From the NCBI GenBank assembly GCA_964513465.1, contig CAZEMR010000052.1, positions 1 through 21,303 of the forward strand: DNA of 21,303 bases. The letters are read 5' to 3'. This document shows, one piece after another, positions 1 through 7,680 of this stretch. The notes beneath the pieces are model-generated. The model saw only the letters and a program-made list of their open reading frames with translations, did not search any database and had not been told where the DNA came from. A program made the translations under genes and the position numbers. Each line of letters starts with the position of its first letter. Positions within the stretch are counted from its first letter, which is position 1. This DNA comes from CAZEMR01 sp964513465 (GTDB taxonomy: Bacteria > Bacteroidota > Ignavibacteria > Kapaibacteriales > UBA2268).

Positions 1-162
1 CCCGTTGCCCCGGAACCAGGACACTTCGACCGAGTTTGTGGTTTTATTGCTAAAACCAACATACCTGGCCTGCCGTGTCGGCTGGTTAGCCGAGTAAGCC
101 TCCGTACTTAGTAGCACGAAGCCAAACAACAGGATTAAAATGTAAGCAAAGTAACGCTTCAT
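1..162 (-). CDS. Secreted fibronectin-III-like protein, N-terminal fragment
   Basis: The start codon is at 162 and the gene runs off the left edge, leaving 54 visible codons. The first ~24 residues form a signal peptide: MKRY, then a hydrophobic stretch ILILLFGFVLLS ending near AYSA. The mature protein begins ANQPTRQARYVGFSNKTTNS and continues VEVSWFRGNG. This is the first two strands of an FN3-type domain, in the form common at the start of large Bacteroidota surface proteins. AAGGG lies 8 nt before the ATG, a reasonable ribosome binding site. The gene is in the same orientation as the three exported-protein genes upstream of it, but a 320-bp gap separates it from the nearest one, so it may have its own promoter. 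Total length and C-terminal sorting signal cannot be seen. Confidence 0.75.
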   Translation of the reverse strand, partial: MKRYFAYILILLFGFVLLSTEAYSANQPTRQARYVGFSNKTTNSVEVSWFRGNG

Positions 163-482
163 AATTAAAACCCTTAGATTGTTGAAGAAATACAATTATT
201 TATTAAATCAGGAATTTTTTTTAAAGTAATTAGTTTCATCGTATTGGTATCTCCATATGAGAAATTTTTAATGGAAATAAACGCGGAAAAGAATGAAAAC
301 TATCGCTTTTTTTGTTTTCATTCTCGATATGTGTATTTGGTAGTTGCGAGAAAAGCTCTGTCATTAGCCTTGACAATTCTCATAAATCTCATACTGCAGT
401 TCTTTAAAATTAAAAACGTTTTGGCTCATTTCCAAAATATTTTATGCTTTTTTTTCAACACTGGCCTTATTCTATCGGCATT
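163..482. other. AT-rich intergenic region, no gene supported
   Basis: This 320-bp stretch lies between two minus-strand FN3-type genes. Short open frames on the plus strand here have no recognisable domain, and their translations look like random AT-rich sequence. The only clear structure is an 11-bp perfect inverted repeat at 290-324, listed separately. It probably contains the end of the upstream transcript and the leader of the gene at 1-162. I found no convincing promoter match. Confidence 0.5.
290..324 (-). repeat. 11-bp inverted repeat, possible terminator hairpin
   Basis: AGAATGAAAAC (290-300) and GTTTTCATTCT (314-324) are perfect reverse complements around a 13-nt loop. On the minus strand, the hairpin lies about 160 nt beyond the stop codon of the FN3 gene ending at 483. 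The stem is AT-rich and only a short T run (TTCTTTT) straddles its end, so it is at best a weak terminator. It could also be a protein-binding site for the gene starting at 162. Confidence 0.35.
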
Positions 483-1538
483 TCACCGGGTTTTAACGCT
501 GATTACGTTCGAGTTCTCAGTCGGCCCGTATTTGGTAATTGCTCTAACCCGATAATAATATTCGGTTTTTGGCTCAAGGTTGAAAATCAGCCAGCTGTCG
601 TATTCTCCGACATCAAGATTGGCGAATCCGGGTAACATATTACGAAAATTCTTATCCGTTGCCACATCGATATGATACCGCAGAGCATACTTCACCTTTT
701 TCCAGTTGGCTATGAAATGCTCTTCGGATACTTCGGTCGCTTCAAGAGCAACAGGCGGCTCGAGAGCCGTAACCGTGGATCGGGGATTGTTCGGATCATC
801 AGGATACCTGAAATTTGCGGACATTCCCTTGCCACTGACCTCGAGTACAGCAAAATAATACTCGGTGCCTGGCTTTAGCCCTTCGACGGATGCTTTATTT
901 TCATTGCCGGAGTAAACTACGTATGTTTTCGAATCGCCCACCCGCGATTCCGGCGCGCCATATTTGGAATTGGCTTTTAATACGGTTCCGTCCGCCGGAT
1001 ACTGAGGAATTTTTTCTTCGCTGCATAAAACTACGCAGTACTGTCCGCTTCCGCGCATATATATAAGGTCGATCTTATCTTTTTTACGTGGCAGCGTGAA
1101 AGCTATATCGCCTGCTCCGTTCGATGGCTCGAACGCAAGAGTTGCGAAAGTGCTTTCGCTTTTTTGGGTGTAACTGATTCTTTTTTTGTTTATCGTATAG
1201 AATGTGACTTTATAATCCGTATTCGGACTTAGGTTTGTAACTGTAATCGTAGGTGATTTTTCGTTGCCGATATAAACCACAAAGCAATTATCACCTGTGA
1301 TAGCATTGTTAGTAAGTTTGTTGAGATTTCTGTCAGCTTTATATTCCTTGTCTTTCGCAGGAGGAATAAGTTTATGTTCCGCTTTGCGAATGACAGCTAA
1401 GATATTCTCTGTTGCTTCATTTTTCCATGCAATGGTGATTTTGTTGACTTCGTTTGACTTCATTTCGATCTCTGTAATCGCGTGAAGCCTGCCCAATGGG
1501 ATTATTAACAAAGCAATTATTAATAATCTTGTGATCAT
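483..1538 (-). CDS. Secreted protein with three fibronectin-III-like domains
   Basis: This is a 351-residue protein with an N-terminal signal peptide (MITRLLIIALLIIPLGRLHA) and then three FN3-like modules, at about 22-130, 131-255 and 258-351. Landmarks of the fold are visible: ITIAWKN and FIANWKK (the B-strand tryptophan), and LSPNTDYKVTFYT, LKPGTEYYFAVLEV and LEPKTEYYYRVRAI (the tyrosine corner). The last domain ends SNVISVKTR directly before the stop, so there is no visible T9SS sorting domain. FN3 modules usually mediate protein or carbohydrate contacts in exported proteins; no catalytic motif is seen. GAGGAG precedes the ATG with only 2 nt between, unusually tight, but no better in-frame start is obvious. 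It lies 91 nt after the giant repeat protein on the same strand and may be co-transcribed with it. Confidence 0.8.
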   Translation of the reverse strand: MITRLLIIALLIIPLGRLHAITEIEMKSNEVNKITIAWKNEATENILAVIRKAEHKLIPPAKDKEYKADRNLNKLTNNAITGDNCFVVYIGNEKSPTITVTNLSPNTDYKVTFYTINKKRISYTQKSESTFATLAFEPSNGAGDIAFTLPRKKDKIDLIYMRGSGQYCVVLCSEEKIPQYPADGTVLKANSKYGAPESRVGDSKTYVVYSGNENKASVEGLKPGTEYYFAVLEVSGKGMSANFRYPDDPNNPRSTVTALEPPVALEATEVSEEHFIANWKKVKYALRYHIDVATDKNFRNMLPGFANLDVGEYDSWLIFNLEPKTEYYYRVRAITKYGPTENSNVISVKTR

Positions 1539-1565
1539 ATCTCCTCGGCTCTCTATATTTATATT

Positions 1566-1591
1566 GGCGCGGCATATTTTAATGCCGCGCC
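1566..1591 (-). terminator. GC-rich stem-loop between two exported-protein genes
   Basis: GGCGCGGCAT (1566-1575) and ATGCCGCGCC (1582-1591) form a perfect 10-bp GC-rich stem with a six-base loop ATTTTA. It sits 39 nt beyond the stop of the giant gene and 28 nt before the start of the FN3 gene. In the minus direction it is followed by AATATAAATA, not a T tract, so it does not fit a classical intrinsic terminator. It may instead be an attenuator or an mRNA-stabilising stem within an operon. The plus-strand side has CTTTATT, but no plus-strand gene ends here. Confidence 0.5.
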
Positions 1592-1629
1592 TTTATTGAT
1601 TGAATTATATGTTTGCTGTTATCATCTGT

Positions 1630-4600
1630 TTATCTGATAACTTTCCAGCCGTTGGCGTAGACAAATTTCAGACCTTCGCCGGCTGCAACTGTGTAAGTGT
1701 CATATGTACCACCGTCTTCGAATGTTACATAGAGCACCTGGCCGTTGTCGCCGTCTGTCGGCAGATCGGTAATTGTTACCGGTGTACCGGAGCCGTCATC
1801 AACATTGATAACCGATGCGTATCCCAAGTCGCTCAGGTCGCCGGTTGATGCGTCTGCATATGCCAGCATTGTGCGGCCCTGCTCGACCTTGATCGCAGTC
1901 GATTTGCTGCTGGTTGCGTTATTTTCGATATAAAGGTTGGCGCCCATCTGATTTGCAGGAGACAGCGCCGCTCCATTCGAATTATTGTATATCGCTACGG
2001 CAGGTTCATCTGTGTCTATCGGGCTTGCGCTGAATCTGTTTACATATACGGGGGTTCCCTTGCCAGCGTAATCAACCATGAAGCCGGTGCCAATTGCGTT
2101 TGAATTCGCGTTGTTTACATAAAAGCCCTGGCCGGTTTCTGTGTTGACATTGACATGGATTGCGTACGAGCCATCGGAATTGTTTTCGCCGCGAATGAGC
2201 GAACCCTGATTATTGTCAAGTGTCAGTATCGGCTGATAGTTTGCGTTAGCAACTGTAATGTCATAAATACCTTCGAGCTGCTGAACTGTCTGGCCGCCGC
2301 TGCCGTCGGGCAATGTGGTATAAACCATGTCTGCCACTTCGATGTCATAAGTGCCTGCAACAATATCGTTGGCAGTAATGATGCCTCCATTGTCCGGGAA
2401 CATATGGCCATAGACCTGGTAGAGTGTCGAGCCGGGATCGGTTCCGAAGATACCGGGTGTTACGTTATCTGCGGGAACCATAACGCCGGTGATAGCAGAG
2501 CCGTCGCCGGTGAATGTGCCGCTGATTGTACCGCCGGTCACATCGCCGGTCACATTACCAGTCACATCGCCTGTAAGATCGCCGGTCACATTACCAGTCA
2601 CATCGCCTGTAAGATCGCCGGTCACATTACCANNNNNNNNNNNNNNNNNNNNNNNNNNNNNNNNNNNNNNNNNNNNNNNNNNNNNNNNNNNNNNNNNNNN
2701 NNNNNNNNNNNNNNNNNNNNNNNNNNNNNNNNATCGCCGGTCACATTACCAGTCACATCGCCTGTAAGATCGCCGGTCACATTACCAGTCACATCGCCTG
2801 TGACGTTGCCGGTAAGATCGCCGGTAAAGCTGTCGGCAAAAACGTTTGTGAATGTACCGCTGCCACCCATGACATCGCCATAATGCGTGCCATAGCTGTC
2901 GCCAGTCAGATCGCCGGTCACATCGCCTGTGACATCGCCAGTCACATCGCCTGTAAGATCACCGGTCACATCGCCAGTTACATTGCCTGTGACGTTGCCG
3001 GTCACATCGCCGGTCAGATTACCGGTGAATGTACCGCTGCCGTCAAATGTACCTGTAATCATGCCGCCCATGACATCGCCATAATGCGTGCCATAGCTGT
3101 CGCCAACGAGTGTGCCAAGGACGTCACCATAAAGATTGCCGGTTACGTCGCCAGTCAGATCGCCGGTCACATCGCCGGTTATGTCGCCATCGAATGTTCC
3201 GTAAACTGTGTTGCCTACTGTGAGGTCGCCGCTTACGTATACATCGCCGTCAAAGTAACCAGCATAGTGGTTCGGTGCGGATACTGCTTCATAGCCATAA
3301 ACGCCGGCGTTGAAAAGAACGCCGTCATTGTCGACTACATGGAGGCCGATAAAGCCGGCTGTGATGTCGTCGCCGGCTTCGCTTACGGTTGCTCCGCCTA
3401 ATGCTGCGGTTTCGTAGTCATACATTCCGCCGGGGCCTGTGGCTGCCATAAAGGCAACAACTGCCTGTGCGTTGGAAGCATCCGGGAACACTGCGCCTTC
3501 GGTGTTTTCTTCGAGTACTGCAACATATGCTGCTGCATCAGTATCGGAGTTGTCAACATTGACTTCGCCGAAATATGCGACGTTGCCGGGTGCGTTGGCA
3601 ATAATTGCCAGCGGGGTGTCGGCTTCGTCGGTTATAATTACATTGTCGTGGTCAAAAGCTTCCTGAAGTGTAGTCAGGGTGCTGAATGTAGATGTGGTCA
3701 CGTCTGTGACGCGGCCATACTGGTCTACTGTTACAGAAGGAATTGTATTGTTGTTGCCATATGTGCCTGTCGGGTCGGGAGTAAGTACTTCCATACCGAG
3801 GTTGGCATTGGCTGCGTCGAATACGATTCCGTCGCTTGCAGTGAGAACTTTCTCGTTTGTAAGGTTGCTTGCTGCTGTTTTCGGTTCATACAGCAGGAAT
3901 GGCTCGGAATTTACCTGAGCATTTGCAATTTCGTCATCCACATAACCCTTGGTTGTTACCGTGTTGTTCGGGTCGGTATCGACTGTGGCTGCCGATGTGA
4001 TCTTACCGGTCACATTCAGATCGCCGTCGATTTCCAAAGGATCGCCTTCGTTGGCCGGAGGTGTAATAACGATTGCGTTGGCGCCGGTGCCGACTGTAAG
4101 ACTTTCGTTGGCTACCAGATTATCAGCAATAATCGAGCTGTTGGCAACGATGTCGCCGTAAGTGATAAGAGCAACTGCGCCGGCTGCTGTATTTGTATTG
4201 TTAATAATTACTGTCGCATCTTTGTCATAGTTTCTCATCGGGTCTAGGCCGTCGGTGTTTGCATTAAAGCTCTCGAAGTAGGCTGCTCTTGCGCCGCCTG
4301 CGAGACCGTAGAATGCTTCGCCTTCGCCATCGGTGGCAGAGAATACACCATAATCGGTAATGTCTGCGCCTGCGTTGTATGCCATCACACCAGCGGAGAA
4401 ATCGGGAGGCGGAGGAGCAAGAAGGCCGCTGTTTGCCTGAGCGACTACACCGATATTATTTTCCACTGCATTTTCAGCAAGTGCATAAACGCCTGAATTA
4501 ACTTCGGTGTTCATTCCGTCTGAAATTGCGGAAACGGCGCTTGCCGTGCCGCCGTCGGATTCGATATTGAATTCGCCGCCGATATGGAGGGCGTCATCGC

Positions 4601-6482
4601 TTGCGTCGGTAATCATGCTCTCAACCTGGATGCCTGATGTATTATAACCGTTATCATTATTAATATTGAGCTCGAATACGCCTGCATAGGAATCCGATTC
4701 CAGTGTGGTGACTTCGGTATCCACATAGAGTGCGCCGTCTTCGAGTGCGTTATCCGTATTTCTTACTACATGAACCGTGGGCATGTTCGATCCGCCGCCT
4801 TCGGCGTAGATAGCTGTTCCGGCGTCGTTATTGTCCGGTACTTCCATTACGATACCATCGCCCTGGTCGGTTTTGACCAAATGGAACATGTTCAGGTCGT
4901 CACTGTCGCCTTCATAATAGAAAGGAATCGACATCTGATCGTCTGCATACTGCAGGAAAGCTTCATTGAGGATCGGGTCATATACCCATTTCAGTACCTG
5001 ACCGTCTGTCGGCGGGAAGAGAAGGTCACTCGAAAGCACCCATTCCTCGCCGTCCCAATAAATTACCTGGCCTATCTGGAATCCGGGAGCAAGCTGTTCG
5101 GAGCCGACTGCGCCGTCTGCGATTTCTTCGGAGTCAATCGCGCCGACTGCGATGTCGAGCGGCGTGGTGACTGCGTCGCCGGTGAAGTCGGTGGATTCGA
5201 ACATAAGATCCTGCCACTGCGAGGTTCCGCCATTGGTCACGACTACCTGGCCGTCTGTGCCGGGTGTGAGTCCGTCAACCATAAGTTCGGTTTCGTCAGC
5301 GGTGATAATGCGGCCATCTTCGTCAACCTGGAAGGTTGCGATTGCGCTGCCGCTGCCGTATGTACCGGCCATCACGCCTGTTCTCATAAGTTCGTAATCG
5401 GTTACAACTTCTTCGCCAAGCTGAAGATCATTGTAAAGGCCGCTTACATCGCCCATGAACGTTGTGGTTTCTGTCAGGTCGTTGCGATAGTCTTTATCCC
5501 AGTTTTCAAAATCGTCTGCGTTCAGGTTCGATACCATGATCACATCGTCTTTGATCTGGATATTGTCATATGTTCCGGTCACGTCGCCATCGAAAACTGT
5601 GGTGACGGTAACATCATCATGTACGTTTTTGTCCCAGTCCATGAAGTCTTCTTCGTTGAGGTCTTCGACCAGGATAGTATTGTTCATAATTTTGTCGGTT
5701 GTTACTGCATCGTCGTCCAGCTGAAGATTGCCAATAACGTTGTCGGCAAGTTTTTCGCGTGTGACAGCGTTATCAAAAATGCGGTCGGTTTTAACTGCGC
5801 CGACTGCAATCAGCGGGTCCGGATATGTGCCGGTCAGATCGCCGCCTGCCGGGCCGGAGGGACGAGTTGTAACGCTGGGCGAAAGATGTTCCTGACGGAT
5901 TTCGCCTGTGCCGATATTTTCAACCACTGCGCCTTCGCGGAGTGTGGGGTTGGGGTATGTGCCGTCAAGATCGCCGCCTGCCGGGCCCCACGGAATCGCC
6001 TGCACGCCGGGTGCAAGTTTATCCTGGCTGACTGCGCCGTCCTGAATTGCTGCTTCGTTAACGCCATCTTCCACTACCATAGTTGCCCATTCGGCCGTAT
6101 CGGCGATGAATGCGTGCATTGAGTATGGAGTCGGAGTAAACGGTGCTCTTTCGTAAGGTGTGCCGCTTCCTATCTGGACTTCCAGCCAGTAGGAGCTGTT
6201 GAACTGAAGGTCGAGGGGCTGTTCGGAGCCAAGGTATACATTATAGAAACCATTGACTACGTCCACATTCTGCACCTCTACCCAAAGAGGAGAACCGCCC
6301 TGTTCGCGGTTGTATATTTTAAAGGTTACCGGGACCGTGCGGTCCAGCGGCTCGTTATTTTCGTCCAGCACGCTACCCTGATAATTAATTACCTTGGGGG
6401 GGCGCTGAGCGAAAGCGTCGCTTACAGGGGCTAAAACTAAGCCAAGTAAAACGACCAGACTGAGAAGAAAAATTCTCTTCAT
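1630..6482 (-). CDS. Giant secreted tail-fibre-like repeat protein (interrupted by assembly gap)
   Basis: This is a protein of roughly 1,600 residues. I chose the start at 6482 because MKRIFLLSLVVLLGLVLAP begins a good signal peptide (cleavage near AFA-Q) and AGGAG lies 9 nt upstream; an in-frame ATG 17 codons earlier lacks both. Order of parts: an N-terminal domain (VINYQGSVLDENNEPL, typical of Bacteroidota exported proteins); paired GPAGGDL-GTYP-P motifs; TYGSGSAIATFQVDEDGR and TYGNNNTIPSVTVDQYGR motifs like those of phage tail fibres; a DLNVTGKITSAATV...TTKGYVDDEI segment; long GDVTGN/GDLTGD tetrapeptide repeats; and a C-terminus (GQVLYVTFEDGG ... FVYANGWKVIR) also seen in fibre-like proteins. 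The 100 Ns at 2633-2732 break the frame artificially. No T9SS domain is visible at the C-terminus. A role as adhesin or extracellular fibre is inferred. Confidence 0.75.
2542..2801 (-). repeat. Perfect 36-bp tandem repeat array flanking the gap
   Basis: The plus-strand unit starts ATCGCCGGTCACATTACC and ends CATCGCCTGTAAG, 36 bp encoding 12 residues. Two full units lie at 2542-2577 and 2578-2613, followed by the first 19 bp of a third (2614-2632). After the Ns a full unit resumes at 2733-2768, and a last copy at 2769 diverges at its final three bases. Identical units on both sides explain why assembly failed here. There are no spacers, so it is not CRISPR. Confidence 0.9.
2633..2732. other. 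Assembly gap of 100 Ns
   Basis: Exactly 100 unknown bases, a conventional placeholder length. The coding frame left of the gap differs from that on the right by one base. A true length of 2 modulo 3 would join them. Continuing the 36-bp period across the gap requires 17 + 36k bases, which is also 2 modulo 3. Confidence 0.97.
2866..3105 (-). repeat. Two exact copies of a 39-bp segment
   Basis: A 39-bp segment beginning CCCATGACATCGCC and ending ATAGCTGTCGCCA occurs at 2866-2904 and again, identical, at 3067-3105, 201 bp (67 codons) apart. It encodes GDSYGTHYGDVMG inside the giant protein. Exact identity suggests recent duplication or gene conversion within the repeat region. Confidence 0.85.
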
Positions 6483-6509
6483 TATGATTTTCTCCTGGAA
6501 AGTGTTATA

Positions 6510-6517
6510 CAAAAATA
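6510..6517 (-). promoter_or_regulatory. Possible Bacteroidota -7 element for the giant gene
   Basis: Read on the minus strand, this is TATTTTTG, an exact match to the Bacteroidota -7 consensus TAnnTTTG. A transcript starting a few bases downstream would have a leader of about 20 nt containing the AGGAG ribosome binding site. No TTTG is seen at the expected -33 spacing, so the call rests on one element in AT-rich DNA. Confidence 0.35.
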
Positions 6518-6548
6518 TAAATCTTGTTATCATTAATTATATATACAT

Positions 6549-7142
6549 TTATTTGACTATGACCATTACATTGCGGACTGTATACGGACGGAAATCGCCG
6601 CCGCCGGCAAAACCGCCGGGCCGCACATTGAGTTCGTATATATATGATCCGGAGGTTAATTTGTTTCCAGCCTCGTCGCGGCCGTCCCATGCGATTTCGT
6701 GCACGCCTTCGCCCTGGGATGTGTTCACAAGGGTTTTCACCACGTTGCCAACCAGGTCATAAATCCTGAGCTGAACCATGGCATAGCCCGGGAGCGAATA
6801 TTTAACGGTTGTTTGATAGCTGAAGGGGTTTGGATAGTTCAAGAGGTCGTCGCTGTAGCTGATGGGTTCCTCGACTCCGGTGGCTTCCTGGCCGTCCGGC
6901 ACCCAGAATCCCTGGTAGATGTCGTAGATCGTACCTTCGAACTCGCTTGTGGTAGTGACTTTTCCGATGGCCGCCTGGCCGGCAATGCCGGACATCCGCA
7001 GTCCTTCGGAATTGGTCTGGCCTACCATTCCAGCGGTTCCGATCACCTGTTTAGTCAGTTTGATCGACTGTGCTTCGGCGCTGAAATTCGCCGCAACAAT
7101 CAGCAAACCTGCTAAAAGTAAATAGGCTGTACTTTTCTTCAT
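6549..7142 (-). CDS. Exported protein with T9SS-type C-terminal sorting domain
   Basis: This 197-residue protein starts with a signal peptide (MKKSTAYLLLAGLLIVAANF, cleavage near SAEAQ). Residues ~25-85 contain GMVGQTNSEGLRMSGIAGQA and IYQGFWVP, a pattern seen at the start of many exported proteins of this group. From ~100 onward comes a FlgD-like/type IX sorting domain: LLNYPNPFSYQTTVKYSL, then VQLRIYDLVGNVVKTL, then HEIAWDGRDEAGNKLTSGSY and a final VRNVMVIVK. Such domains direct passage through the T9SS and attachment to the cell surface. A strong AAGGAG lies 9 nt before the ATG. It is first in line of four co-oriented exported-protein genes, 66 nt before the giant repeat gene. Outside the sorting domain I recognise no function. 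Confidence 0.85.
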   Translation of the reverse strand: MKKSTAYLLLAGLLIVAANFSAEAQSIKLTKQVIGTAGMVGQTNSEGLRMSGIAGQAAIGKVTTTSEFEGTIYDIYQGFWVPDGQEATGVEEPISYSDDLLNYPNPFSYQTTVKYSLPGYAMVQLRIYDLVGNVVKTLVNTSQGEGVHEIAWDGRDEAGNKLTSGSYIYELNVRPGGFAGGGDFRPYTVRNVMVIVK

Positions 7143-7680
7143 AATGAGATACTCCTTAGATATGGTGTATATGGTAATTGTTATCCATGCGTGTTTTCGA
7201 AATATTTATCGGTTTGTATCATGCAAATAATATGCCAAAGACTAAAGCTTCACTCCATTATCCGGATGACATAAATTTTGATTTGAATTAGTAACGAAAA
7301 TACAATATTTCCACCTAAATATCAAAAAAGATTTTTCGATATTCAGCGCAGCAATCCGATTAGTACTTATGTATTTGATTTGTTTTCCTGCCTTTCGGCA
7401 TGTATGTTTTTTCAGGCATTTTGATAAACGCATGATCTTTATACAATTATAATGAATTTATTTTAATATATCAAAATTTTTTATGATATTTTTCGCTTTT
7501 TATTTATCCAGCTTTTTATTCTGCTGCCTTTTTAATTAATTTGTATGCGCTTTTGTGCAGGGGGAATTTTTGGTTGTACCTCTTTATGCATTTTAAAAAT
7601 AACTGTATTAATCATGATTTCCAAACAAAAAGTTCTTTTCTGCGAAATTAATGTTTTTATAAACTTAAATTACTTATCCT
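7143..7680. other. AT-rich divergent intergenic region
   Basis: This 538-bp region separates the minus-strand exported-protein cluster from the plus-strand methyltransferase gene, so it should hold promoters for both. No exact TAnnTTTG element with a -33 partner is visible in either direction. Short open frames here have no family resemblance. Features worth noting are three imperfect direct repeats of GCTTTTTATT at 7495-7504, 7511-7520 and (degenerate) 7526-7537, spaced about 16 bp, and a small TGCC-TTTC-GGCA hairpin near 7390. Confidence 0.5.

Larger units (their letters stand above)
2530..3195 (-). repeat. GDVTGN-type coding repeat region
   Basis: The gene here encodes near-continuous tetrapeptides of the form G-(D/N)-(V/L)-T, with spacer modules such as SYGTHYGDVMGG and SGTFTGN. 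At DNA level this gives repeated blocks like GTCACATCGCCGGT. Regular glycine-spaced repeats of this kind are expected to form an extended beta-structured shaft; that is inferred from the sequence pattern, not shown. The block adjoins the assembly gap, so the copy number is unknown. Confidence 0.8.

Noticed and set aside
370..397. TTGACA-N16-TACTGC sigma70-like match on the plus strand
   Set aside because: No plus-strand gene follows, and the flanking genes run the other way.
2542..2801. Regular 36-bp repeats that could suggest a CRISPR array
   Set aside because: Units are contiguous with no spacers and encode in-frame GDVTGN-type peptides inside a longer gene.
2155..2883. Plus-strand open frame with GHITSHIACKIAG-like repeats
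   Set aside because: It is the antisense shadow of the GDVTGN coding repeats and spans the assembly gap only because of the Ns.
4770..6122. A 450-codon open frame on the plus strand
   Set aside because: It lies antisense to the giant gene, is rich in Cys, His and Val with no domain pattern, and arises from the biased codon use of the repeat-rich sense strand.
7242..7433. 63-codon minus-strand open frame in the divergent intergenic region
   Set aside because: No ribosome binding site, no recognisable family, and an AT-rich random-looking composition.
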